30,618 nt of DNA from DASRPD01 sp035646535 (lineage in GTDB: Bacteria; Actinomycetota; Acidimicrobiia; IMCC26256; JANYLB01): positions 1 to 30,618 of the forward strand of contig DASRPD010000005.1 of NCBI GenBank assembly GCA_035646535.1. Reading direction: 5' to 3'. Positions 22,828 to 29,979 of this stretch are shown piece after piece. Under the pieces are notes generated by a model. It did not search any database, was not told the DNA's origin, and saw only the letters and a list, made by a program, of their open reading frames with translations. The position numbers were made by a program, and so were the translations under genes. Every line of letters starts with the position of its first letter. Positions within the stretch are counted from its first letter, which is position 1.

Positions 22828-24272
22828 GGCCGCGCGTCGACTCGGTGGAGCGCGACCGTGACCGGGCCGGCATCGTCAGCGGCCGCGGGGAGGTCGACCT
22901 GGAGTCCGGAAGGTGTGCCCCGCCATGGGCGCCTCGTCCCGTCGGTCGACTCGACCGCAGTCGTACGGGTCGGCACGATGTCACCGAACGTGGTCCTGCC
23001 GCTCGCACCGTCGATGACCGCGAAGACGGTCTCGTCCCGCGCCGTGTAGCGAACCGGTCGCCCCTCCCCGGTCTCGACGCCGGGGCGCACCCACGGACGG
23101 GTTGCCCGCACTGCCGACTCATGGCTCCCCATCCAGTCCGCGAGCCAGTCGAGCCGGCGCGTCTGCTCCCCGGCGATCTGGGCGTCGACACCACGGGGAC
23201 CGACGTTGAGCAGGAGATTGCCGCCCTTGGCGGTGATGTCGACGAGCGACCACAACAGGTCCGATCGCGAGACGAAATGCTCCGGACGCGACGACGCGTT
23301 GTACCCGAAGCTGTGATCCATGCCGCGCACGCATTCCCACGGCGTGCGCTGCACATCGGGGAACACCGTGTACTCGGGGGTACGAACGTCAAAGAACGGC
23401 GGCTTGGGCGGGATGAGGCCCTTGTCGCGCTCGGCGGCACGCCGGGACCCGGCATCGATCACGTACTTCAGTGGAGCGAGACGCGCCGCGGCGATCAGCG
23501 GGCTCCACGGCATCCACCGGTCGTTGACCACGCCGTCGGGCACCGCGGCGTAGTAGTCGGCGAACAGGGGCCAGAGGAGCTTGGCCTCGGCCGGCCACGC
23601 GATGTCGTTCCAGAGGACGCTCGGGCGGTAGCGCGAGATGAGCTCGCGAACCTGCGCCTCGGCGTAGACGGGATAGTCACCGCGCGGGATGGCCGCGAGC
23701 ATGTCGGACAACGAACCCATCGGGCGATCGTCGAACGTCCAGTCCAGCCCGCCCGAGTAGTAGACGCCGAAGCGCATCCCCTCGGCGCGCACGGCCTCGG
23801 CGAGCTCACCGACCACATCGCGACGACAGTGCCATCCACCCCGGCGCGGGTTCACGACCTCGGTCGGCCAGAGGCAGTAGCCGTCGTGGTGCTTGGTGAC
23901 CATCACGACGTACCGTGCGCCGGCCGCGGCGAAGCTACGCGCCCATGCCTGCGGATCCCACAACTCGAGTGCGGCTTCCCAGTCCCCCGCGAACTCGCGG
24001 TACGGCCGGTCGCCGTAGGTCTCGCGGTGGTGCTGTGCCACGGGGCTGTCGGGGAACCGCAACGAGTTCTCGTACCACTCGGTGTACGGCGACCACGCCA
24101 TCGCGTCGCGCCGACCCGACCGGAGCATCTCGCCGATGTCTGCGTCGACGGGCGCGAAGCCGGGAACCGACGCGGGCGTCCAGTGCACGAAGATGCCGAG
24201 CTTGGCGTCCTGCCACCATGCGGGGACCCGGTGCTTGCGCAACGCCTTCAGCTGCGCCCGCGGCGAGGCCAT
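22824..24272 (-). CDS. Alpha-L-fucosidase-like glycoside hydrolase (GH29), cytoplasmic
   Basis: A 482-residue GH29 enzyme. The N-terminus PAWWQDAKLGIFVHWTPASVPGF has the family's KfGiFiHWG-type motif, and VTKHHDGYCLWPTE (residues 125-138) is a strong family signature. The likely nucleophile is Asp223 in SVLWNDIAWP. LLLNVGPRGVD (an NVgP.. motif) closes the barrel, followed by a C-terminal beta domain from about 400. There is no signal peptide, so it acts inside the cell on imported or internal fucosides (inference). The general acid/base is not assignable by eye in this family. ATG 24272 overlaps the stop of the zinc-ribbon gene (TGATG), and the thioesterase start overlaps its own stop, giving a three-gene coupled operon. 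Confidence 0.93.
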   Translation of the reverse strand: MASPRAQLKALRKHRVPAWWQDAKLGIFVHWTPASVPGFAPVDADIGEMLRSGRRDAMAWSPYTEWYENSLRFPDSPVAQHHRETYGDRPYREFAGDWEAALELWDPQAWARSFAAAGARYVVMVTKHHDGYCLWPTEVVNPRRGGWHCRRDVVGELAEAVRAEGMRFGVYYSGGLDWTFDDRPMGSLSDMLAAIPRGDYPVYAEAQVRELISRYRPSVLWNDIAWPAEAKLLWPLFADYYAAVPDGVVNDRWMPWSPLIAAARLAPLKYVIDAGSRRAAERDKGLIPPKPPFFDVRTPEYTVFPDVQRTPWECVRGMDHSFGYNASSRPEHFVSRSDLLWSLVDITAKGGNLLLNVGPRGVDAQIAGEQTRRLDWLADWMGSHESAVRATRPWVRPGVETGEGRPVRYTARDETVFAVIDGASGRTTFGDIVPTRTTAVESTDGTRRPWRGTPSGLQVDLPAAADDAGPVTVALHRVDARP

Positions 24273-24475
24273 CAGTCGTCCTTGAGCGCAACGGCGTTCG
24301 GGGTGACGTGCATCGCCGGTTCGTACCGTTCGACCTCGATCTCACGGACTTGCGGCGCGTAACGCTCGATCAGCTCGTCACGGCAGGAGCGACACAGACC
24401 GGGCACCCGCATCGGCTCGGCGCGCCGGCATCGGAGACAATCCGATTCGATCGGTGAGAGGTCGATGGGGTCCAC
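24272..24475 (-). CDS. Small zinc-ribbon protein, 67 residues
   Basis: Two CxxC pairs, Cys13/Cys16 (CLRC) and Cys28/Cys31 (CRSC), 11 residues apart, form a zinc ribbon or knuckle in the first half. The second half is acidic with a predicted helix (RDELIERYAPQVREIEVERY). I do not recognise a named family; the function is unknown. The start is GTG 24475, nine bases after a TAGGTT -10-like element on the same strand. It is the first gene of the operon with the GH29 enzyme, whose ATG overlaps this stop codon. Small zinc-ribbon proteins often act as nucleic-acid or protein-binding adaptors, but nothing here decides it. Confidence 0.75.
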   Translation of the reverse strand: MDPIDLSPIESDCLRCRRAEPMRVPGLCRSCRDELIERYAPQVREIEVERYEPAMHVTPNAVALKDD

Positions 24476-24484
24476 GACGCACAG

Positions 24485-24490
24485 AACCTA
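24485..24490 (-). promoter_or_regulatory. -10-like element (TAGGTT) for the zinc-ribbon/fucosidase operon
   Basis: On the minus strand TAGGTT ends nine bases before GTG 24475, with no Shine-Dalgarno between, suggesting a leaderless or very short leader. The intergenic stretch 24476-24627 also carries GC-rich inverted segments (GACCGCGGGTGCGGTC around 24517-24532) of uncertain meaning. Confidence 0.4.
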
Positions 24491-24590
24491 GTGCGTAGAT
24501 GGCGATGACCCGCCGACCGCGGGTGCGGTCACGCGCGGTCGGGGTCCGGCTCCGAGCGCCGCTCATCTGGAGCGCTCAGCGACGCGGGCC

Positions 24591-24596
24591 TACGCT
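24591..24596 (+). promoter_or_regulatory. -10-like element (TACGCT) for the reductoisomerase-like gene
   Basis: TACGCT lies 31 bases upstream of ATG 24628. The transcript would have a short leader containing the ribosome-binding site GGAAGGAA. Confidence 0.35.
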
Positions 24597-24627
24597 CATC
24601 GGCCCCGGACCGGAAGGAAAGCCGACG

Positions 24628-25605
24628 ATGACGAAGATCTTCTACGAAGCCGACGCGAGTCTCGAGGCGCTGCGCGACCGGCAGGTCGCGGTGGTCGGCT
24701 ACGGCAACCAGGGTCGATCCTGGGCGTTGAACCTGCGTGACAGCGGTATCGCCGTGCAGGTGTGCGTCCGCAGCGACGCCTCGGCCGAGCAGGCACGCGA
24801 GGAGGGCTTCGACACCACCGAGATCACGGCGGCCAACGACGCCGATGTGATCTGTGTCCTCGTACCCGACGACGTGATTCCGACCATCGGCCTCACGCCC
24901 CGGCCGGACGCGTGCACCATTGTCGCCAGCGGCTACACCCCGGCCTTCGAGCGGTTCACACCCGCGGGCGACCTCGGGATGGTCGCGCCCCGGATGCTCG
25001 GACCCGAGGTGCGGGAGTGCTACATCGAAGGCAACGGGTTCATCACCGCCATCGGCGTCGAGCACGACGAGACCGGCCACGCGCTCGAACGCGTCCTGGC
25101 CGTCGCGCTCGCGATCGGGGGTCTGCGGGAGGGTGCGATCGAGCTGACGCTCGAGCAGGAAGCCATCCTGGACCTCGGCGTCGAGCAGGTGTTGTCGCCC
25201 GCGCTCGCCGCAGTCAACGAGGCTTTCGTCGGCACCATGACGGACCGAGGCATCCCGATCGAGGCGATCATCACCGAGCTGGTGCTCTCGGGCGAGGTCG
25301 AGCGGACCTACCGGTTGCTCCGGGAACGAGGCTTTGCCGTCCAATCCGAGTACCACTCACCGACCAGCCAGTACGGCCAGCTCTCGCGCCGCGGGCAATA
25401 CGACCACCTCGACGTGCGCGCCACCATGGAACGGCTCACCGACGACATCTCGTCGGGTCGCTTCGCCGATGAATGGGACGCGGAGCGCGACGAGGGCTAT
25501 CCCGTGCTCAGCGAGCTCAAGCAACGACACGCCGGCCCGATGGTGCGCGACTACGAGACTGAGCTCCGCCGCCGTTTGGGCCCAGGGGTCACCGCCGGCC
25601 ACTAG
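24628..25605 (+). CDS. Ketol-acid reductoisomerase-like protein lacking the catalytic His
   Basis: A 325-residue protein with the full layout of class I KARI (IlvC): FYEADASLEAL, the Rossmann motif VVGYGNQGRSWALNLRDSG (23-40), and the C-terminal helical metal-binding domain. Asp182 and Glu186 (ILDLGVEQ) match the DLFGEQ metal site, and SGEVERTYRLL and EYHSPTSQYG resemble the second half of the site. Yet the catalytic His of the AHGF/SHGF motif is Ser101 (VASGYTP), and the active-site Lys of VAPKGPG is Arg122 (VAPRMLGPEVRE). It is unlikely to perform the normal branched-chain amino-acid step and may act on a different 2-oxo/2-hydroxy acid (inference). ATG 24628 has GGAAGGAA upstream. No other ilv gene is nearby. 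Confidence 0.85.
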   Translation: MTKIFYEADASLEALRDRQVAVVGYGNQGRSWALNLRDSGIAVQVCVRSDASAEQAREEGFDTTEITAANDADVICVLVPDDVIPTIGLTPRPDACTIVASGYTPAFERFTPAGDLGMVAPRMLGPEVRECYIEGNGFITAIGVEHDETGHALERVLAVALAIGGLREGAIELTLEQEAILDLGVEQVLSPALAAVNEAFVGTMTDRGIPIEAIITELVLSGEVERTYRLLRERGFAVQSEYHSPTSQYGQLSRRGQYDHLDVRATMERLTDDISSGRFADEWDAERDEGYPVLSELKQRHAGPMVRDYETELRRRLGPGVTAGH

Positions 25606-26303
25606 AGGAGCTCCTGGCCCACCCGCCCGTGACCGCCGCGCTCGGTGATCGCGGCAACGATGATCACCGCGATCGGCAAGCAGAGGGCCCGAAGCTCCCA
25701 GGCGGTCACCGCCGCGGCGCCCACGATCCCACCGGTGATGTACGACAGCCAGATGCCGCCATGCAGGAAGGCCCTTCGGCGGGGTTCCGGATCGTGGCGC
25801 GCGCGGACCCAGCTGGCGATGTCCTCGGCCATGGCGGTGAGCATGCCGGTCATGAATGTCGTCGCGACCGAGATGCCGGCAACGTTGCGGACGACGACGT
25901 TCTGCAGCCCCATCGCGAACGCGGCCATCGATCCCAACACGATGAGGACGAGCGATCCCTCGGCCACAGCTCCCCGGTCGAGCCAGAACGTTCCCGCCAC
26001 CATGAACACCACCAACAGCACCGCCTGGACGCCGAGCAGAGCTCGGCGTCGGACGTGGAGCTTGTCCGTGAACAGCAGAACGGTGCTCCCGACGGCAACT
26101 GCGACGACGAAGGCGATGATGACCGCGACGCGGGCGCCGGCGTCGCCGTTGAACGTCCTGGTGCCCAGATCGACGCCGAGACGAGTCGTGTCGCCCGTGA
26201 GGTGGGCCGTGAACAACCCGAACAGGATGATGAACGTGACCGCGTCGACGAAACCGCCGGTGGCCGCGAGGAACGCGACACGGAATCGGAGCAACGCGCC
26301 CAT
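25602..26303 (-). CDS. YoaK/DUF1275-family membrane protein
   Basis: A 233-residue integral membrane protein with about six transmembrane segments. The opening FLAATGGFVDAVTFIILFGLFTAHLTGDTTRLG corresponds to the family's GfvDA..f......F.a..TGN signature. A central AFAMGLQNVVVRNVAGISVATTFMTGML (the aGmQNa...r..g....tT.vTG motif) makes the assignment firm. The function of the family is not established. ATG 26303 is chosen; the frame runs further upstream but into the divergent CoA-transferase leader. Its TAG stop shares bases with the stop of the converging reductoisomerase gene (CTAG at 25602-25605). Confidence 0.88.
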   Translation of the reverse strand: MGALLRFRVAFLAATGGFVDAVTFIILFGLFTAHLTGDTTRLGVDLGTRTFNGDAGARVAVIIAFVVAVAVGSTVLLFTDKLHVRRRALLGVQAVLLVVFMVAGTFWLDRGAVAEGSLVLIVLGSMAAFAMGLQNVVVRNVAGISVATTFMTGMLTAMAEDIASWVRARHDPEPRRRAFLHGGIWLSYITGGIVGAAAVTAWELRALCLPIAVIIVAAITERGGHGRVGQELL

Positions 26304-26349
26304 GAGTGAAGGACGGTATCGCCCCCGAAGCCGCGAACGGCCGATCCGG

Positions 26350-26355
26350 TAGCCT
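26350..26355 (+). promoter_or_regulatory. -10-like element (TAGCCT) for the CoA-transferase gene
   Basis: TAGCCT ends ten bases before GTG 26366. This supports the internal GTG as the true start over GTG 26306, which lies upstream of the element. Confidence 0.4.
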
Positions 26356-26365
26356 CGATGGTCTC

Positions 26366-27640
26366 GTGACCACAACGGCGACATCACCCGAGGGATCGCC
26401 CGGCGCAGCTCCGACCGGCGTCGGCCCGCTCACCGGGGTTCGCGTCCTGGCCATCGAGCAGATGCAGGCAGTGCCCGTACTGACGTTCCTCATGGCCCAG
26501 CTCGGCGCTGAGGTCGTCAAGGTCGAACAGCCACCTCGGGGCGACTCCGGGCGGCTCGCGCAACCGGCGATCGTCGACGAACGGGACGAGAGCGTCGGGG
26601 CCACGTTCCTGCGCTACAACCTCGGCAAGCGAAGCGTCGGCATCGACCTGCGAGATCCCCGCGGGCGCGACCTGGTGCTCGGCCTGGTCCCGAAGTTCGA
26701 TGTCGTTGCCGAGAACCTCGGCCCGGGCCGCGCCGCGAAGTTTGGCGTCGACTACGTGCCAGCTCGACGAGCCGATCCCTCGGTCGTGTACCTGTCGATC
26801 TCCGGCTTCGGCAGCTCCGACGAGTCGCCGTACGCCGATCGGCCCGCCTACGCCGCGGTGGCCGAGGCGATGTCGGGAATCTATGAGTACTCACGCCGGC
26901 CCGGCGAGCCCCCGGTGATCACTCCCGTCGGCGGCCTCGGCGACACGGCAACCGGCCTCTACGGGCTCATCGGTGTCCTCGCTGCACTCCGTCACCGTGA
27001 CCGCACGGGAGAGGGACAGCTCGTCGACGTCGCCATGTTCGACTCGATGATCGCGATGTGCGACGTCGTCGCCAACTTCTGGTCGCTCGGCATGCGACGC
27101 GTACCCGATACCCCGGCACGGGTGCCATACATCCTGGCCGGATTCCGGGCCGCGGACGGGTGGTTCATGATCCAGGTGGTCCGAGAGCACCAGTTCGAAC
27201 GCCTCGCCCGGGCCATCGGCCGTGACGATTGGCTCACTGACGAGCGTTTCGCGACACGCTGGGGCTGGTCCGAACACCTCGAGACCGAGATTCGACCCGC
27301 CATCGAGCGCTGGGCCGCGCGCCGCACCAAGGGCAAGGCCGCGGCCGCGCTTGCCGAGCTGGGCATCGCCGCGGCGCCGTGCAACGACGCCGAGGACCTC
27401 GTCAACGACCCCCACGTTGCGCAGCGGCACATGCTGCTCGAGATCCCCCGGGTCGACGGCGTCGACCAGCCCGTGCTCGTGTCGGGCAACCCGATCAAGC
27501 TGTCGGGAACGCGCGAACCCGAGGGGTTGACGCTGCCCGCGATGGGCGAGCACACGACCGCCATCCTGGGTGATGACCTCGGGCTCGATCCTGACGAGAT
27601 CGCAGCGCTCGTGGACGAGGGCGTCGTCCACCAGGCCTGA
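26366..27640 (+). CDS. CaiB/BaiF family III CoA-transferase
   Basis: A 424-residue family III acyl-CoA transferase, moving CoA between carboxylic acids. The N-terminal GVRVLAIEQM..PVLTFLMAQLGAEVVKVEQP is the classic Rossmann-like start. The catalytic Asp is Asp193 in GGLGDTATGLYG, followed by GVLAALRHRDRTGEGQ. The C-terminal KAAAALAELGIAAAPCNDAEDLVNDPHVAQR is typical of the closing domain. The longest frame starts at GTG 26306, but the first 20 residues have no family similarity and a -10-like TAGCCT lies inside them, so GTG 26366 is preferred. It converges with a second CoA-transferase, leaving only three bases between the coding regions, and diverges from the YoaK-like gene. The substrate pair is unknown. 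Confidence 0.92.
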   Translation: MTTTATSPEGSPGAAPTGVGPLTGVRVLAIEQMQAVPVLTFLMAQLGAEVVKVEQPPRGDSGRLAQPAIVDERDESVGATFLRYNLGKRSVGIDLRDPRGRDLVLGLVPKFDVVAENLGPGRAAKFGVDYVPARRADPSVVYLSISGFGSSDESPYADRPAYAAVAEAMSGIYEYSRRPGEPPVITPVGGLGDTATGLYGLIGVLAALRHRDRTGEGQLVDVAMFDSMIAMCDVVANFWSLGMRRVPDTPARVPYILAGFRAADGWFMIQVVREHQFERLARAIGRDDWLTDERFATRWGWSEHLETEIRPAIERWAARRTKGKAAAALAELGIAAAPCNDAEDLVNDPHVAQRHMLLEIPRVDGVDQPVLVSGNPIKLSGTREPEGLTLPAMGEHTTAILGDDLGLDPDEIAALVDEGVVHQA

Positions 27641-27643
27641 CGC

Positions 27644-28768
27644 TCACCCGCCCAGCTCTCTGAGCACGGCGGCGGTATCCCGGCCCAGCGCCGGCCGAGC
27701 CGGTCTGGTCCGTCTTGATGGTGTCGCCTGCGGTGGGGCCGGCGCGCTCGACCTGGATGTGGCCACGGGTGTCCACAACGCGTCGCCACCGCGAGCGGCA
27801 ACCGCCGCGGCAACCGCCGAGAGACCGACGTCGAGGAGGACGCGCTCGCCGGACCGGAGCGCGTCACGCGTCGCGCCGGCGGCGGCGAGCCCCGCGAGCG
27901 GATCAGCAATCGCGTCGACCGCGAACATCGGAGGCGCCCCGAGAACCCGCGCGACGAGGCCACCGGCGACAGCCGCGTCGTCGCCGAAGCCGATCCAGCC
28001 GGCCCGGGGTTCGGCACGGCCGTGGCCGGTGATCGAGACCCACACGCGAGGCCCGTCGGCGAGAAGGTCTGCAGCACGGATCCCGAGCTGTTCGAGCGCG
28101 CGCGGCCGCGATCCCTCGACCACGACGTCGGCCCGACCAACCAACCTCCGAAGTGCGGCGAGATCGGCTCGCTTCGAGAAGTCGAGCGCGACCGACTCGT
28201 GGCCATGGTGGAGCTGGTCGTAGAACACGATCGGCCCGGCGCGCGCCCCGTCAGGGCGATCGGACGCCTCGATCTTGACGACCCGGGCCCCGAGCATGTC
28301 GGCCAGAACTCGACTGCACAGCGGCCCTGCCCACAACGAGGACAGGTCGACGACCAGCGGCGGCGAGACGCTCGGCAGCCCGCTCCCGACCACGGTCCTG
28401 ATGACACCCGAACCTGTCGGTCGCCGCTCCCCGAGCCGGGCCGCGGCCAAACCGAGCATGCGAGCGCGCTCGACGATGGTCGAGGCATCCCGGGGCGCGA
28501 CGTGCGCGGCAACCCGTGCCCACAACCGCTCGTCGAGGGTGACCCCGAGCTGCTCGGTCGTCTCGAGGAAGGCCGGCAATGCCTCGACGTCGACCGCACG
28601 CGGGAGAGAGAGAGCGACCCACTCGGTGCCGGCGGCAAGCAGGTGGGCTGCGCCGCCGCACGACACCGTGGCCCGCCGGGTCCATCCCGCCGAAAGAGCC
28701 CGAACGCTGAGATGGGGGTAGGCGTCAACGCCGACCGCTGCGCCCAGCTCCGCGATTGCGTCCAGCAC
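27644..28768 (-). CDS. CaiB/BaiF family CoA-transferase with partial N-terminal domain; true start probably upstream
   Basis: At least 374 residues. A CoA-transferase core begins around residue 137 (PLVVDLSSLWAGPLCSRVLADMLGARVVKIEA). It ends in FAVDAIADPLAGLAAAGA, whose Asp in the ADPLAG motif is the likely catalytic residue. The first ~130 residues (SCGGAAHLLAAGTEWVALSLPR) are the truncated partner-like domain seen in actinobacterial members. GTG 28768 is the first conventional start. The same frame is open upstream and encodes HAAHWAETGALALTG and DGPGLLPPP, which look like the real N-terminus of this subfamily, but no ATG, GTG or TTG is there. It is divergent from an N-terminally extended crotonase, a pairing that suggests a joint acyl-CoA pathway. 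Confidence 0.85.
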   Translation of the reverse strand: MLDAIAELGAAVGVDAYPHLSVRALSAGWTRRATVSCGGAAHLLAAGTEWVALSLPRAVDVEALPAFLETTEQLGVTLDERLWARVAAHVAPRDASTIVERARMLGLAAARLGERRPTGSGVIRTVVGSGLPSVSPPLVVDLSSLWAGPLCSRVLADMLGARVVKIEASDRPDGARAGPIVFYDQLHHGHESVALDFSKRADLAALRRLVGRADVVVEGSRPRALEQLGIRAADLLADGPRVWVSITGHGRAEPRAGWIGFGDDAAVAGGLVARVLGAPPMFAVDAIADPLAGLAAAGATRDALRSGERVLLDVGLSAVAAAVAARGGDALWTPVATSRSSAPAPPQATPSRRTRPARPALGRDTAAVLRELGG

Positions 28769-28880
28769 ACCCGGCGGCGGCAGCAGGCCAGGACCGTCCG
28801 CGGTGCCCGTGAGCGCGAGCGCACCCGTCTCCGCCCAATGGGCAGCGTGCTCCGACTCCGCCAGATCACCGATGGCAACG

Positions 28881-28905
28881 ACCGTACGCGACGCGCGGGT
28901 ACGGT
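28881..28905. promoter_or_regulatory. Inverted repeat forming two overlapping divergent -10 elements
   Basis: ACCGTAC (28881-28887) and GTACGGT (28899-28905) are perfect inverted copies with an 11-bp spacer. On the plus strand TACGGT (28900-28905) ends six bases before GTG 28912. On the minus strand TACGGT (28886-28881) precedes the upstream-extended CoA-transferase frame by seven bases (ATC at 28873). The same repeat could serve as operator for a dimeric repressor. Each promoter's -35 region would overlap the other's -10. Confidence 0.55.
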
Positions 28906-28911
28906 CGCAGC

Positions 28912-29979
28912 GTGGTGAGCCTTCCCGCCTCCGAGCTCGTACGGGCGCTCGATGGCCCCGATCCGCTCGCCGCGTTGGGCGGAGCTTTCGACCCGTCCGC
29001 GGGGTCGGTCATCGTTGCCGACTGTGTCGACCTTCGGGCGGACGTGCGCGCGCAACTCGCGGCAGGATCGCCGCGGCTCGGCTCTCTCCCGATCGTGTCG
29101 GTGGCGATCGGGTCACCCTCCCGCGCCGCAACCGCCGGTTTCGATCTCGTCGTCGACAACGAAGACACCGCGGCGGTCATCGTTGCGGCCGTCGCGGCCA
29201 ACCCGCTCGCAGCCGGTGCGCTCGCGTGGCTCCTGCGCCACAGCTCGGCGCGGTCGGTACCGGCGGGACTCACCGCGGAGTCGGCCACGTACTCCGCACT
29301 CCAGGCCGGCCCGGAGCACCGTAGTTGGCTGGCGCACCACGTCCGACGGGATCGGAGCGCGGCGGGCGAACCGATCCGCGTCCGACGCGACGGCAACCAG
29401 CTCCGGATCACGCTCGCTCGGCCGGAAGTCCGTAACGCCTTCGATGCCGCCACACGCGACGCCCTGCTGGACGCGTTGACGCTCGCCACGACCGATCCCG
29501 AGCTGTCCATCGTGCTCGACGGCGACGGTCCTGTCTTCTGCAGCGGTGGTGATCTCGACGAGTTCGGTACGTCGTCGGATCCCGCGACCGCACACATCGT
29601 GCGGCGGGCTCGCAGCGTCGGAGCCGCCCTCCACGACCTCGTCGCTCGCACCTCGACTGTCGTGCACGGAACGTGTGTGGGGGCAGGCGTCGAGCTCGCG
29701 GCCTTTTCCGGTCGTGTGTTCGCCCGACCCGAAACAACGTTCCGTCTGCCCGAGATCGAGATGGGGCTCGTCCCCGGAGCAGGTGGCACCGTGAGCCTTC
29801 CCCGGCGCATCGGCCGTCAACGGATGGCGTGGCTCGCCCTGAGCGGCGCGGCGATCAACGCGACGACCGCGACCGAGTGGGGGCTCGTCGACGCGGTGAC
29901 CGACGCGCCGCTTCCGGAGGCGAAGCCACGAGAGCCACGAGCACCGGGAGCGCCACCGCCAGCATCACCGCCGGGATGA
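28912..29979 (+). CDS. Enoyl-CoA hydratase/isomerase with ~155-residue N-terminal extension
   Basis: A 355-residue protein. Residues 1-155 form an Ala-rich domain unrelated to crotonases (SVIVADCVDLRADVRAQL, DLVVDNEDTAAVIVAAVAANP), followed by ESATYSALQAGPEHRSWL. The crotonase part starts near 156. Oxyanion loops are FCSGGDLDEFG (209-219) and HGTCVGAG (252-259). Both catalytic glutamates of a hydratase are present: Glu261 (GVELA) and Glu281 (LPEIEMGLVPGAGG). The domain stops soon after EWGLVDAV, shorter than classic crotonases; I recall that actinobacterial homologues with this extension also end there. The Pro-rich tail overlaps the converging membrane-protein gene by 125 bp. GTG 28912 is six bases after TACGGT; leaderless is likely. 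It is divergent from a CoA-transferase. Confidence 0.85.
   Translation: MVSLPASELVRALDGPDPLAALGGAFDPSAGSVIVADCVDLRADVRAQLAAGSPRLGSLPIVSVAIGSPSRAATAGFDLVVDNEDTAAVIVAAVAANPLAAGALAWLLRHSSARSVPAGLTAESATYSALQAGPEHRSWLAHHVRRDRSAAGEPIRVRRDGNQLRITLARPEVRNAFDAATRDALLDALTLATTDPELSIVLDGDGPVFCSGGDLDEFGTSSDPATAHIVRRARSVGAALHDLVARTSTVVHGTCVGAGVELAAFSGRVFARPETTFRLPEIEMGLVPGAGGTVSLPRRIGRQRMAWLALSGAAINATTATEWGLVDAVTDAPLPEAKPREPRAPGAPPPASPPG

Noticed and set aside
22845..24362. Plus-strand open frame of 505 codons
   Set aside because: Antisense to the GH29 fucosidase and lacks any domain signature.
24499..24627. Upstream ATG 24499 as start of the reductoisomerase-like gene
   Set aside because: The extra residues are Arg-rich and unlike any KARI N-terminus. 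ATG 24628 has a good ribosome-binding site and gives the normal start.
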